Positions 1-9,452 of a DNA stretch of 64,000 bases are shown one piece after another; position 1 is the first letter of the stretch; each line of letters opens with the position of its first letter. Both the position numbers and the translations under genes were made by a program. The notes under the pieces were generated by a model that was given only the letters and a program-made list of their open reading frames with translations, was not told the origin of the DNA and did not search any database. Source of the stretch: Magnetovibrio sp. (lineage in GTDB: Bacteria; Pseudomonadota; Alphaproteobacteria; Rhodospirillales; Casp-alpha2); the NCBI GenBank assembly GCA_002690705.1, contig NZFO01000006.1:168357-232356 (forward strand), read 5' to 3'.

Positions 1-763
1 ATTTGAAGCACTTGGATGGAATATTCCCGTTTTTGCCCACATACCTCTTATACACGCAGCTGATGGCTCGAAATTGTCAAAACGTCATGGCGCACTTGGT
101 GTCGAAGCCTATCGCGACATGGGTTTTCTTCCGGATGCTATTTGTAATTATTTATTGCGCTTGGGGTGGAGTCACGGTGATGACGAAATAATTTCTCGGG
201 ACCAAGCAATTGAGTGGTTTTCCTTAAATACAATTAATAAAAGTGCCGCTAGATTTGATGTGGAGAAATTAACGTCAATCAATTCCGAATATATTCAGAG
301 CGGTGACACTGAGATTCTGGCTAAACTAATTATGCCCCTTCTTCAGACCTCCCTTAAGGGACGAGTATCGGAATATGCTACAGAGCGCCTAAATACGGGG
401 TTGGCTAGTATAAAATATAGATCAAAAAATCTTATAGAATTAGCTGAAAAATCAGTATTTTATGCAAAAAATAGTCCTATTGATGTGGACGATAAAGCTC
501 GTAAAATTCTGACTGAAGATACCTTGTCGCGTTTGCGAGATATTCTCAAAGGATTTGCTGATATTACAGACTGGCAAAAAGACATTTTGGATTGTTGGCT
601 AAATACTTATATTGAAAATGCGGACATCAAAATGGGTGAGGTCGCGCAACCACTCCGAGCTGCTCTGACCGGAACTACCGCTTCACCGGGGATTACTGAG
701 GTTTTGAGCGTGCTCGGTAAACATGAGTCTATTCGTCGCTTAGAGGATGTTACACGGGTATAA
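1..763 (+). CDS. gltX: Glutamyl-tRNA synthetase, C-terminal part (gene cut by window start)
   Basis: This enzyme charges tRNA-Glu with glutamate in the cytoplasm. The reading frame is open from base 2, so the gene enters from the left and only about the last 253 residues are present; full-length GltX is roughly 440-480 residues. The class I KMSKS loop is visible as KLSKRHGA at residues 24-31 of the fragment, followed by the family's GFLPDAICNYLLRLGWSHGD stretch. The rest is the helical anticodon-binding domain, ending with a QPLRAALTG motif near the C terminus. It lies on the same strand as gltA, 132 bases upstream of that gene's chosen start. Alphaproteobacteria often carry two GltX copies with different tRNA preference, and the fragment does not decide which one this is. 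Confidence 0.95.
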   Translation, partial: FEALGWNIPVFAHIPLIHAADGSKLSKRHGALGVEAYRDMGFLPDAICNYLLRLGWSHGDDEIISRDQAIEWFSLNTINKSAARFDVEKLTSINSEYIQSGDTEILAKLIMPLLQTSLKGRVSEYATERLNTGLASIKYRSKNLIELAEKSVFYAKNSPIDVDDKARKILTEDTLSRLRDILKGFADITDWQKDILDCWLNTYIENADIKMGEVAQPLRAALTGTTASPGITEVLSVLGKHESIRRLEDVTRV

Positions 764-799
764 GGGTCTACAACTGTCTCAATGATTTAAATCTACACA

Positions 800-805
800 T
801 ATAAT
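800..805 (+). promoter_or_regulatory. Possible -10 element upstream of gltA
   Basis: A perfect TATAAT hexamer lies in the AT-rich gap between gltX and gltA, about 90 bases before the chosen gltA start. No good -35 TTGACA match is seen 16-18 bases further upstream, so this is tentative. It would give citrate synthase its own promoter rather than leaving it dependent on gltX read-through. Confidence 0.3.
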
Positions 806-895
806 AAATAGCGATAAGGCGAATTATCGGTGTCATCTGATAACAATCGTGAACCTCTAGTTTATTTGATGCGATTACAGGAGAACAAAAAAGAT

Positions 896-2209
896 ATGGA
901 CCAACACGATAAAGCCCACAATCAAGGTTTTACTCTGACAGACAATAGAAGCGGTGCTCACTATCAGTTACCGGTTGTAGAGGGTTCTACTGGCCCAGAG
1001 GTAATAGATATAAGGAAACTATACTCAGAAACTGGTTGTTTCACTTACGACCCCGGCTTCACCTCAACTGGAAGTTGCGAGTCAAAGATTACGTTTATCG
1101 ACGGTGATAGAGGCATTCTTCTGTATCGTGGTTATTCAATTGATGATCTTGCTGAGAAATCGGATTTTATGGATGTCTGTTACCTTCTTTTGTACGGAGA
1201 CTTGCCATCTCAAATGCAAAAAAAGAAGTTTGAACTCAATGTTACCCTGCATTCGATGTTAAACGAGCAGATCAACTATTTCTTTCGTGGTTTTCGGCGA
1301 GATGCACATCCAATGGCGGTGATGTGCGGCGTAGTTGGTGCTCTATCAGCCTTTTACCATGACAGCACAGACATTAATGACTCAAAACACCGAATGATCG
1401 CATCATACCGGCTTCTTGCAAAAATGCCCACGATCGCAGCGACTGCATATAAATATTCAATTGGACAGCCGTTCATGTATCCGCGGAACGATCTTAAGTA
1501 TGCAGATAATTTCCTGTACATGATGAATGCAACGCCCTGTGAGGATTATCATGTAAATCCAGTATTAGCTCGCGCTATGGACCGCATACTTATTTTACAT
1601 GCTGACCACGAGCAGAATGCATCTACGTCAACGGTTCGTCTTGCAGGTTCAAGTGGCGCTAACCCGTTTGCATGTATCTCAGCTGGAATTGCCTCTCTTT
1701 GGGGGCCGGCGCATGGTGGTGCTAATGAAGCGGTGCTGAATATGCTTGAAGAAATTGAAACAGTGGCCCGTATCCCCGAATTTATCGAAAAAGCCAAAGA
1801 TAAGGATGATCCTTTCCGTTTAATGGGATTTGGTCATCGCGTATATAAGAATTTCGATCCACGTGCCAAGGTAATGCATCGCACCTGTCACGAGGTTCTT
1901 GATGAGTTGGGTATAGAAAACGAGCCATTACTTGATATTGCGATGGAATTAGAGCGTATTGCTCTCGAGGATGACTATTTCGTTGAGAAGAAACTTTACC
2001 CAAATGTTGATTTTTATTCGGGGATCATTTTTAAGGCGATGGGTATTCCTACCAGCTTATTTACAGTTATTTTTGCGGTCGCGCGCACTGTTGGTTGGAT
2101 CGCGCAGTGGAATGAGATGATTGAGGATCCATCCCAAAAAATTGGCCGTCCCCGCCAACTATATACGGGTAGTGTTGAACGGAGCTATGCACCACTTCAT
2201 AAACGGTAA
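896..2209 (+). CDS. gltA: Citrate synthase
   Basis: It condenses oxaloacetate and acetyl-CoA to citrate and CoA, the entry step of the TCA cycle. From the ATG at 896 the protein is 437 residues, the usual length for hexameric bacterial type II citrate synthase. The frame is also open from a GTG at 830, but the ATG has a GGAG-type ribosome binding site 12 bases upstream and gives the standard N terminus. Catalytic motifs are all present: [10 protein letters not shown] (His near residue 235), [19 protein letters not shown] (His near 314) and the aspartate of NVDFYSG. The N-terminal portion resembles the beta-strand domain of the Gram-negative, NADH-sensitive type. It is convergent with lpxB, with only 28 bases between their stop codons and no clear hairpin in that gap. 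Confidence 0.97.
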   Translation: MDQHDKAHNQGFTLTDNRSGAHYQLPVVEGSTGPEVIDIRKLYSETGCFTYDPGFTSTGSCESKITFIDGDRGILLYRGYSIDDLAEKSDFMDVCYLLLYGDLPSQMQKKKFELNVTLHSMLNEQINYFFRGFRRDAHPMAVMCGVVGALSAFYHDSTDINDSKHRMIASYRLLAKMPTIAATAYKYSIGQPFMYPRNDLKYADNFLYMMNATPCEDYHVNPVLARAMDRILILHADHEQNASTSTVRLAGSSGANPFACISAGIASLWGPAHGGANEAVLNMLEEIETVARIPEFIEKAKDKDDPFRLMGFGHRVYKNFDPRAKVMHRTCHEVLDELGIENEPLLDIAMELERIALEDDYFVEKKLYPNVDFYSGIIFKAMGIPTSLFTVIFAVARTVGWIAQWNEMIEDPSQKIGRPRQLYTGSVERSYAPLHKR

Positions 2210-2237
2210 AGAATTAGAAAACCGAGTTATTTATGAT

Positions 2238-3419
2238 TTATGTCTTATCACGGCTATTTTTTTCTTTAATCACAGACAAAACTGTGTCGGCGGCTCGGAA
2301 CTCTAGGTCATTTTTTGTTAATTCGAATTTTTTAAGCGCATGTTGGTAGGCTTCTTTTTGTTGTGATTGAAGGTAATTACTGTTCCATATAGATAAGCAT
2401 GCATTTAAAATTAATTCCGCCCGGCACTGTTCGAGCACAAATTCCGGAACAGCCTCGCGCTCCAGAAGGATATTCACTAAATTTACGTATTTGGTTGCAA
2501 CAAGATGTTTAGCAAGAAAAGCGGTAATTGGGGCGACTCTGTAGCCAATCACCGCTGGTGTACCCGATATTGCTAGCTCTAGTGCCACAGTACCAGATGT
2601 GGCTAGCGCTAAACGGGTGGCAGCAAAAGCATCAAATTTACTTTGGTCACTATCTAAAATATGAGTTTGGACTTTCCAATCCGCCACATTCTTTATCACT
2701 TGCTCTTTAACCGACGATACCACCGGAATTATGACGTCGAAGTTATCAATGTGGTTTTTTAACATGTGAACTACATCTGCAAAAATTGGGAGCATATGTG
2801 AACATTCAACCGTTCGACTACCCGGAAGTACAGTCAAGATTGGTCTATTTAAATCAATATTCAATTGATTTCTGAGACGTAAAGGGTCCCCAGTTTCAGC
2901 ATCATTTTGGAGAACTGGATGCCCTACATATGTTGTATCCAATCCATATTTCTTAAAATATGGAGCTTCAAAAGGCAGTATGGTTAGCAAATGATCGAGG
3001 AATTGAGCCACTTTATACGCTCTTCCTGGACGCCAAGCCCAGACTGTTGGCGCAACGTAATGTATCAGGGGTATTTCTGAGTCTTTGAGTTTTTTAGCTA
3101 CGCGGAAGTTGAAATCAGGCGCGTCGATCGTAATCAGTGCCGAGGGATTCTTTTTTACGACATCCTTCACAGTGATCTCAATTCGTTGAAGTAATTTAGG
3201 AAGACGTGATACGACCTCGGTCAATCCCATTACTGCCAAGTCCTCGATGGGAAATAGAGAATCAAGGCCTTGAGCTGTCATTTTTGTGCCGCCAATACCG
3301 GTGAATTCTATATTTCCCCCAGTTTTTTGGATTAATGCCGACATGAGTGCTCCGCCTAGTCGATCACCAGAATCCTCACCGGCGATTATATATAGAATAG
3401 GTTTTCTTCGATCATTCAT
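2238..3419 (-). CDS. lpxB: Lipid-A-disaccharide synthase
   Basis: Glycosyltransferase family 19 enzyme that joins UDP-2,3-diacylglucosamine to lipid X to form the lipid A disaccharide, at the inner face of the inner membrane. The 393-residue length is normal. Family motifs seen are GEDSGDRLGG near the N terminus, ITIDAPDFNFRVAKK, PTVWAWRPGRAYK and LPGSR in the middle, and a SGTVALELA nucleotide-sugar motif in the C-terminal half. It is the last gene of the lpx/bam block and its start overlaps the lpxI stop by 8 bases, so the two are probably translationally coupled. Its immediate precursor lipid X is made by the LpxI encoded just upstream. Confidence 0.96.
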   Translation of the reverse strand: MNDRRKPILYIIAGEDSGDRLGGALMSALIQKTGGNIEFTGIGGTKMTAQGLDSLFPIEDLAVMGLTEVVSRLPKLLQRIEITVKDVVKKNPSALITIDAPDFNFRVAKKLKDSEIPLIHYVAPTVWAWRPGRAYKVAQFLDHLLTILPFEAPYFKKYGLDTTYVGHPVLQNDAETGDPLRLRNQLNIDLNRPILTVLPGSRTVECSHMLPIFADVVHMLKNHIDNFDVIIPVVSSVKEQVIKNVADWKVQTHILDSDQSKFDAFAATRLALATSGTVALELAISGTPAVIGYRVAPITAFLAKHLVATKYVNLVNILLEREAVPEFVLEQCRAELILNACLSIWNSNYLQSQQKEAYQHALKKFELTKNDLEFRAADTVLSVIKEKNSRDKT

Positions 3420-4251
3420 GGATAGATTGATTTAAATATGATGTATTTACGCCAATAATAAATATTCCCGCTGAATCTGCTGCTGCAATTGTCTTCGCAC
3501 GTTCCAAGACAAGTGCCTCGCCCGCGGAAACGGCAATGCCTGAAAGGCCAGCTCGCGATAATGCGGTTATAGTATCTGGTCCTATTGAAGGTAAGTCGAC
3601 CCGCCGTTCTTGGCCTGGTTTTGCACATTTGATCAATACGCCACCAAATGACTGTGAAGATGGTAGTTTAGCTAATAAAGCATCAGTTCCTGACCTGTCC
3701 TCCCTAGCAATTATCTCGCCACCAGAGCATACTACGGCTTGCCCAATATCTTTAGACCCAAGATCCATGGCCGCACTAATCCCAGTATTTATATCTTTAA
3801 TAAATGCAGAGTTAGGGGAATATTTTGTAATACAGGCTTCTTCACACAATAAATTAGGATCTAAATCATCGGCTCCAACAACGTTAAAGCCTTCATCTTC
3901 AAGCGCTTTGATTAATGCGCTCAATAGCCTGTTATCACCGCTATTAAATACTTTATTTTTAAGCAAGAATGAAGTGGACCATAGATCAGGCCTCAATTGT
4001 GTATACGTTGGCTTTAGAACATGTCCCGCAAATACCAAATCAACTACCTTTTGACTTTTCATCGTTTTCACAATTTTGCCAGCGGCACCTATTCTCAGCA
4101 GCGCTGATGGAAAGTCATTAGCAAGTCCAACATCCGCTTGTTCTTCTAAAAGAACTAAAAATACCGGGCGTCGCTCTAAGCGGCATTTTTCAGCAAGGTG
4201 ACGGGGTAGGCCTCCGCCACCAGCGATAATTCCAAGTTTATCCGGCATCAT
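3412..4251 (-). CDS. lpxI: UDP-2,3-diacylglucosamine pyrophosphatase LpxI (DUF1009)
   Basis: It hydrolyses UDP-2,3-diacylglucosamine to lipid X and UMP, the step done by LpxH in enterobacteria. The protein is 279 residues and starts with the N-terminal LGIIAGGGGLPRHLA motif of the family. The C-terminal half has the conserved SGGEIIAREDRSGTDALL stretch and a VDLPSIGPDTI motif. The position between lpxA and lpxB is the standard alphaproteobacterial arrangement for LpxI. Two adjacent ATG codons (4251 and 4248) are possible starts; both overlap the end of lpxA. No LpxH-like metallophosphoesterase is seen in the window, consistent with LpxI serving this step. Confidence 0.93.
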   Translation of the reverse strand: MMPDKLGIIAGGGGLPRHLAEKCRLERRPVFLVLLEEQADVGLANDFPSALLRIGAAGKIVKTMKSQKVVDLVFAGHVLKPTYTQLRPDLWSTSFLLKNKVFNSGDNRLLSALIKALEDEGFNVVGADDLDPNLLCEEACITKYSPNSAFIKDINTGISAAMDLGSKDIGQAVVCSGGEIIAREDRSGTDALLAKLPSSQSFGGVLIKCAKPGQERRVDLPSIGPDTITALSRAGLSGIAVSAGEALVLERAKTIAAADSAGIFIIGVNTSYLNQSIHE

Positions 4252-5038
4252 CCATCGCCGGTTGGCATATTGCTCGGGAAGACTCGGATCTAATAAAATC
4301 TACTATCTCCATTACAGGCTCGTTATTGCTAAAATCCTCTATTACATCATCTAACCTCTCACCGAGGGTTCCTTCTAGAGCAAAAATCATCCTATAGGCT
4401 TTGCGCAAATCATGGATAACTTTACGAGAAAAGCTGCGCCTTTTTAATCCAACGATATTCAAACCTGACAGCCTCGCCCGATTTCCGATTACAGAACCGT
4501 ATGGGATAACATCGTTTTCGATACCTGACATACCTCCAATCATTGCGTGTTTTCCTATCCTAACAAATTGATGCACTGCAGAGAGTCCACCTATAATAGC
4601 CCACTCACCGACATGAACGTGTCCACCAAGTGTAGCATTGTTAACTAAGATGACATTGTTTTCTATGATGCAATCATGAGCGACATGCGCCCCTACCATA
4701 AATAAGCAATTGTCACCAATTTTAGTTATCATGCCACCGCCTTTGGTACCGGGATTCATCGTAACGTACTCGCGGATAACAGTGTTAACCCCAATTTCAA
4801 GTCTGGAGGTTTCACCTGCGTATTTGAGATCTTGAGGTGCGTGGCCAATGGAAGCGAAAGGAAAAATTCTGGTTCCCGCACCAATCCTTGTACGACCGGT
4901 GACAACAGTATTAGACATAATCTCAACGTTATCCTCTATCGTAACATTATCTCCGATAACGCAAAAAGGTCCTATGTTTACCTTTTTGCCGATTTTGGCG
5001 GTTTTGGCGATTATAGTAGTGGCATGAATATCTGACAT
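4238..5038 (-). CDS. lpxA: UDP-N-acetylglucosamine acyltransferase
   Basis: First step of lipid A synthesis: transfer of a hydroxyacyl chain from ACP to the 3-hydroxyl of UDP-GlcNAc. The protein is a left-handed beta-helix of hexapeptide repeats (IAKTAKIGKKVNIGP and many later copies), with the catalytic histidine in GAHVAHDC and a helical C-terminal domain. The ATG at 5038 is preferred over a TTG at 5050 because GGAG lies seven bases before it and it gives a typical 266-residue protein starting MSDIHATT. It is 12 bases downstream of fabZ and overlaps lpxI by 14 bases. Confidence 0.95.
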   Translation of the reverse strand: MSDIHATTIIAKTAKIGKKVNIGPFCVIGDNVTIEDNVEIMSNTVVTGRTRIGAGTRIFPFASIGHAPQDLKYAGETSRLEIGVNTVIREYVTMNPGTKGGGMITKIGDNCLFMVGAHVAHDCIIENNVILVNNATLGGHVHVGEWAIIGGLSAVHQFVRIGKHAMIGGMSGIENDVIPYGSVIGNRARLSGLNIVGLKRRSFSRKVIHDLRKAYRMIFALEGTLGERLDDVIEDFSNNEPVMEIVDFIRSESSRAICQPAMDDAG

Positions 5039-5050
5039 GATTATCTCCAA

Positions 5051-5512
5051 TCAATTATCGACAATCATTGCAGAAAATGTTGCCTCGCCTATTAAATCAC
5101 CATTCACGTGACCCTCGCCTTTAAATTTCCAAACGTTTCCCCTACTGCGTTTTTTAATAACGGTTAATTCCAAGGTATCACCGGGAGTGACTGGTTTACG
5201 AAACCGAGCTTGGTCAATTGTCATAAAATACACCAATCTATTCTCTTTTTTACTCATGGTGTTCACGACTAGAACTGCTGAGGTTTGTGCCATCGCTTCA
5301 ATAACCAAAACACCCGGCATAATCGGATGATCAGGAAAGTGACCTTTAAAAAACGGTTCGTTAATAGTAACATTTTTTATGCCAAGGGCGTTTTCTCCGG
5401 GTGTTATAATCTTCACTCGATCAAGAAGTAGGAATGGATACCGATGGGGTATCATTTTCATTATGGCATTAACATCAAAAGTCTGATCAATTGTGGTTTT
5501 GTCTTTGTCCAT
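5051..5512 (-). CDS. fabZ: 3-hydroxyacyl-ACP dehydratase FabZ
   Basis: It dehydrates 3-hydroxyacyl-ACP in fatty acid elongation; it sits here because it competes with LpxA and LpxD for the same hydroxyacyl-ACP pool. At 153 residues it is a standard single hotdog-fold protein. The active-site histidine is in FKGHFPDHPIMPG and the catalytic glutamate in VIEAMAQ; the N-terminal IPHRYPFLLLDRV motif is also intact. It lies five bases from lpxD and 12 bases from lpxA, inside the same transcription unit. Confidence 0.97.
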   Translation of the reverse strand: MDKDKTTIDQTFDVNAIMKMIPHRYPFLLLDRVKIITPGENALGIKNVTINEPFFKGHFPDHPIMPGVLVIEAMAQTSAVLVVNTMSKKENRLVYFMTIDQARFRKPVTPGDTLELTVIKKRSRGNVWKFKGEGHVNGDLIGEATFSAMIVDN

Positions 5513-5517
5513 AACTA

Positions 5518-6534
5518 TTATGATCTCTTTTTCGTTAATTTACTGATGATTACATGTTCTTTTAACCATTGACGTCGCGGTTTTGCCGGAAACCCAGCTA
5601 CCGTGATGCCGGGTTCGATATTCCGGAATACGCCGCTTCTTGCCGCAATTTTTGCACCATCACCAATTTCGATATGTCCTGCAAACCCGGACTGGCCTCC
5701 GATAACAACACTATTTCCAATTTTTGTGCTACCCGAGATACCAACTTGACTAACGATGATCGTGTGTGCGCCAATTTCAACGTTATGGCCAATATGCACC
5801 ATATTATCGATCATACATCCGGGACCAATCACTGTATCCGGTCCTGCACCTCGATCAATAGTTGTGTTTGCACCAATTTCAACGTCATTACCAATGATCA
5901 CACGACCAAGTTGCGGGACTCGTACTGCACCGGTTAAGGATGAAGCAAACCCAAATCCATCTTGACCGATGCAAGCTCCTTGGTATACATGGACGCGATC
6001 ACCAACAATACAGTAACTCAGACTAGCATTAGCTTCGATGCGGGTATCATTTCCTATTAAACAATGTGGTTCGATTACCACATTAGGCCCAATCCAGCAC
6101 CTTGACCCTATTCGCACGTTTTCTTCAATCACTGTACCATGTGAGATATTTGATCCGCTTCCAATTACTGCTGATGGCGCAATCATCGCATGCTTGGAAA
6201 TATTACCGTCGAAAAGTGGTTTTGGGTAAAATGCCGCCGCAATTAAGGCGTAGGCAAGGTATGGATCCTCTGCAACGAGCAATGACATTTCCTCGGGCGC
6301 TCTGTCAACCATTGCGGCGGCGATGACGCATGCCCCCGCATTGCTTCTTGAAAATTGAGAAATATATCTTTTGTTATCGAGAAAACTCACATTTGACCTC
6401 GTGGCCGCAGTTAATGGTGCAACATCGGTAAACTTGGCCTGAGGATTTCCCCTTGCAATTTTAGAATTAGTGATCGATGCAAGGCTTTCCAATGTAAGGG
6501 TTTTGGGAGCGCCAAAAAAACGTGGGTCTGCCAT
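5518..6534 (-). CDS. lpxD: UDP-3-O-acyl-glucosamine N-acyltransferase
   Basis: Third step of lipid A synthesis: it adds the N-linked hydroxyacyl chain to UDP-3-O-acylglucosamine. The 338-residue protein has an N-terminal uridine-binding domain (roughly residues 1-100), then a long hexapeptide-repeat beta-helix, with the catalytic histidine in VHIGHNVEIG, and a short C-terminal helix. The first residues MADPRFFGAPKTLTLE are typical. It is five bases downstream of the Skp-like gene and five bases upstream of fabZ, within the operon. Confidence 0.96.
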   Translation of the reverse strand: MADPRFFGAPKTLTLESLASITNSKIARGNPQAKFTDVAPLTAATRSNVSFLDNKRYISQFSRSNAGACVIAAAMVDRAPEEMSLLVAEDPYLAYALIAAAFYPKPLFDGNISKHAMIAPSAVIGSGSNISHGTVIEENVRIGSRCWIGPNVVIEPHCLIGNDTRIEANASLSYCIVGDRVHVYQGACIGQDGFGFASSLTGAVRVPQLGRVIIGNDVEIGANTTIDRGAGPDTVIGPGCMIDNMVHIGHNVEIGAHTIIVSQVGISGSTKIGNSVVIGGQSGFAGHIEIGDGAKIAARSGVFRNIEPGITVAGFPAKPRRQWLKEHVIISKLTKKRS

Positions 6535-6539
6535 GCGAT

Positions 6540-7115
6540 TTAATTCGTTGGCTTTTTGACTGGTACTTGGCTCAATTCTTTATTTAGTCTAGCAAGTGCC
6601 TCAGCCGTAACATCTAAATCTCGCGCGACCAAAATCGTTTGATTACGCCGAAGTACGATGGAAGCCTGTCTTTTTTGTGCAATGTCAGAAATGATTTTAT
6701 TTAACTGTTTTTCGACTAAAAACATCGCATCCACTTGCGCTTGATCAAGTTGACGCTTGCGTCTCTGAACTAATTTTTGAACACCAATAACTCGCTGTTC
6801 AAACTGACGCCTTTCCTTTGCAAATGCCTCCGGTGATAAAATTGTCCTTTTTTTTGCTAATTCCTTATTTGCTGCGCGCAAAGCGTCCTCTTCATTTTGA
6901 ATGCCAGCTTGAAATCCTGTTCGATAATTAGCGATTTGGTCGCGTATATTTGTCACTACTGTTGCTTGCCGTCGGATCTCATCAAGATTTAATACTATAA
7001 CCTTCAGTGGCAGGTCTGCTGCCTTGCTCTGCACTTTTTGTTGCTGTGCCAAGGCTACGTTTAGTGGCACGAGAAGAAAATAAATTAAAAAACTATGGAT
7101 AAAGCGGGTCGACAC
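6540..7115 (-). CDS. skp: Periplasmic chaperone Skp/OmpH family
   Basis: Skp-type chaperones hold unfolded outer-membrane proteins on their way to the Bam complex. The product is 191 residues with a cleavable signal peptide (hydrophobic segment followed by NVALAQQQ near residue 25) and a long charged helical middle rich in Lys, Arg and Gln, as in the tentacle helices of Skp. The start is a GTG at 7115, supported by AGGAG about eight bases upstream. It lies nine bases after bamA, its functional partner. Sequence conservation in this family is weak; the call rests on length, signal peptide, composition and position. Confidence 0.88.
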   Translation of the reverse strand: MSTRFIHSFLIYFLLVPLNVALAQQQKVQSKAADLPLKVIVLNLDEIRRQATVVTNIRDQIANYRTGFQAGIQNEEDALRAANKELAKKRTILSPEAFAKERRQFEQRVIGVQKLVQRRKRQLDQAQVDAMFLVEKQLNKIISDIAQKRQASIVLRRNQTILVARDLDVTAEALARLNKELSQVPVKKPTN

Positions 7116-7124
7116 TTGTCTCTC

Positions 7125-9428
7125 CTAAAATTGCGCACCAAAATTAATACGGAATGTTTCGGTAATATCGAAATCTTTTTTAACTAAAGGTATAGCAGCA
7201 TCGATGCCCAAAGGACCAAATGGTGACCGCCACGTCATTCCTAGCCCGGTTGACAACCGCGGACTCTGGGAGTCTTGGGTATTTGCATCGGTTGGTTCGA
7301 TCTTCCCCGCACTACCAAAGTCTGTAAATACTCGACCGCGAAGTCCAAATTCAGAGGGTAACCCTAGTGGAAATTTCAGTGCGACCGATCCTACATACAT
7401 CCATTCAGCGCCTAGTGCATCGTTTGTTGGATCATCCCGTGGTCCTACTCCCGCTGTTGCGAAGCCGCGTAAATCTTCTCCACCAACAAAATAACGTTCT
7501 TGAAAATGCACGTCTTTACCTAAACCAAAGATGTACCCCACCTTACCTCTAGTGTGGACAATCCAATTGTCGGTGACAGGATAATAATATGCTCCAGAGA
7601 GGGTATTTCGCGAATGACGAACAGTTCCTCCTAAACCCGCAATGTCAGTTCGCAAGCGAATCGAGTAGCCATTAGTAGGGGTTAAGTGATTGTCCATGGT
7701 CTTGAGATCAATCGTGTGTCCGATCTCAGAAATATATTCAGTACCTATTTCCGTCTTGATAAGATCGGCGGCATCATCCGCTACATCTTGGATTTTACTC
7801 CGTCTGATTGTATATCGCCATCCCTGAGACGTGTCCTCAGATAAGCGGTATCCAGCTCGCAGAGAGAATCCGCTGCGAGACGTGTCGATCGAGCTTGTGT
7901 CCTGTAAATCCTGGCGAACATGAAAAACATCAAATCCAGCCCTAATATCTCGGTTGAGGAAATATGGTTCGGTCAACCCAAAGTCAATCTGGCTTCGGGC
8001 ACCGGAAATATTAAGCTTTAATCCAACGTTTTGCCCGCGGCCAAGAAAATTCTTCTCCTGCAGACCTATTTCGCCAATCACACCAACAGATGATGAAAAT
8101 CCTGCCCCAAGAGAGATTGATCCGGTTGATTGTTCTTGAACATCGACCGTTACGATTGTTTTATCCGGAGCGCTCCCGGGGATTTTGCCAACGTTTACCC
8201 TTTTGAAAAAATTGAGATTTTGTAATCTTTGACGAGATCGACGGATTTTAGCTGAGTTAAAAGCATCCCCTTCAACAATTTGAAATTCCCGCCGGATAAC
8301 TTTGTCTAAGGTTCTAACATTACCGCTGATGTCAATCCGTTCGACAAAAACTCTTGGCCCTTCATTCACTTCAAAAATAATGTCGATTTGGTTTTTTTCA
8401 CGATTACGTTTGACGCGGGGTCGGACATCCACAAAAGCGTAACCGAGTTCCCCCACTCTATCAGTGATAGCGTCGACTGATTTATCGACAGAAGTAATGT
8501 CATACCAATCGTCCTTCTTTAGTTTCACCACGTGAGCTATTTGATCAACAGTTAAGTCTCTAAGCTGCGCTTTGACCTCAACATTCCCTAATTTGTAGCG
8601 ACTACCTTCCTCTACTGTATAAGTGATAAAAAAGTCTTTTCTATTCGGCGTTAATTCGGCAATAGCCGAGTTGACTTTGAAGTCTGCATATCCTTGTGAA
8701 AGGTAAAACCGACGTAATAACTCGCGATCCAGTGTTAGCCGGTCAGGATCGTAGACCGAATTGCTGGAAAAAATACGATACCATGTCGTTTCTTTGGTTT
8801 CTACGATGCCCCTCAATTCGCGATCGTTATACTTTTTATTACCTACAAATCTCACACTTAATATCTCAGTTTCATCACCCTCAACGATCTCGTAAACAAG
8901 ATCCACACGGTTTTGCGGTAACTTAATCACCTTAGGCTCAACCGTAACGGCGAAACGGCCCTGTAACCGATACAGTGTTAAAAGGCGTTTAACGTCATTT
9001 TGAACTTTGGCGCGCGTATATATTACGCGTGCCCGGAGCGAAATCTCTGATTGCAGAGACTCGGTCTCAACAGCCTTATTCCCTTCGAACGCCACGCGAT
9101 TGATCACAGGGTTCTCTACAATCTTTATTATAAGGTTTGAGCCTTCTTGCAAGATATTGACATCAGCAAATAAACCAGTCGCGAACAGACTTTTAAGCGA
9201 TCGATCAATACGTTGTAAATCAAAGGTGTCTCCCTCTCGGATTAGTAAGTAAGATTTTACTGTACCGGGTTCTATGCGTGCGGCTCCCTGAACCTCTATA
9301 TTTTTTATAATAATGGCCGTGCCATCTTGTTGTTGTGCCCAAACAGGGTACATGGCAAGCGAACACAGCAACGCTGCAAATGCAAGTTTGCTCGATACTA
9401 TCAAAGCTATGCGAAAAGATTTTCGCAA
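7125..9428 (-). CDS. bamA: Outer membrane protein assembly factor BamA
   Basis: The central subunit of the BAM complex that folds and inserts outer-membrane beta-barrels. After a signal peptide (…MYPVWAQQQ) come five POTRA repeats in roughly the first 420 residues, then a C-terminal 16-stranded barrel ending in the aromatic signature INFGAQF. The conserved loop-6 motif is present as LRGF within GGEDLRGFATAG. All in-frame start candidates are TTG; the one at 9428 is preferred because GGGGG lies five bases upstream, with an alternative at 9440 adding four residues. It sits between rseP and skp, the conserved proteobacterial order. Confidence 0.96.
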   Translation of the reverse strand: MRKSFRIALIVSSKLAFAALLCSLAMYPVWAQQQDGTAIIIKNIEVQGAARIEPGTVKSYLLIREGDTFDLQRIDRSLKSLFATGLFADVNILQEGSNLIIKIVENPVINRVAFEGNKAVETESLQSEISLRARVIYTRAKVQNDVKRLLTLYRLQGRFAVTVEPKVIKLPQNRVDLVYEIVEGDETEILSVRFVGNKKYNDRELRGIVETKETTWYRIFSSNSVYDPDRLTLDRELLRRFYLSQGYADFKVNSAIAELTPNRKDFFITYTVEEGSRYKLGNVEVKAQLRDLTVDQIAHVVKLKKDDWYDITSVDKSVDAITDRVGELGYAFVDVRPRVKRNREKNQIDIIFEVNEGPRVFVERIDISGNVRTLDKVIRREFQIVEGDAFNSAKIRRSRQRLQNLNFFKRVNVGKIPGSAPDKTIVTVDVQEQSTGSISLGAGFSSSVGVIGEIGLQEKNFLGRGQNVGLKLNISGARSQIDFGLTEPYFLNRDIRAGFDVFHVRQDLQDTSSIDTSRSGFSLRAGYRLSEDTSQGWRYTIRRSKIQDVADDAADLIKTEIGTEYISEIGHTIDLKTMDNHLTPTNGYSIRLRTDIAGLGGTVRHSRNTLSGAYYYPVTDNWIVHTRGKVGYIFGLGKDVHFQERYFVGGEDLRGFATAGVGPRDDPTNDALGAEWMYVGSVALKFPLGLPSEFGLRGRVFTDFGSAGKIEPTDANTQDSQSPRLSTGLGMTWRSPFGPLGIDAAIPLVKKDFDITETFRINFGAQF

Positions 9429-9452
9429 GTATTCCCCCAACTATTCGAGAGA

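Noticed and set aside
3536..4054. 172-residue frame on the plus strand inside lpxI
   Set aside because: It lies wholly within the conserved lpxI gene on the opposite strand and has no protein-family character.
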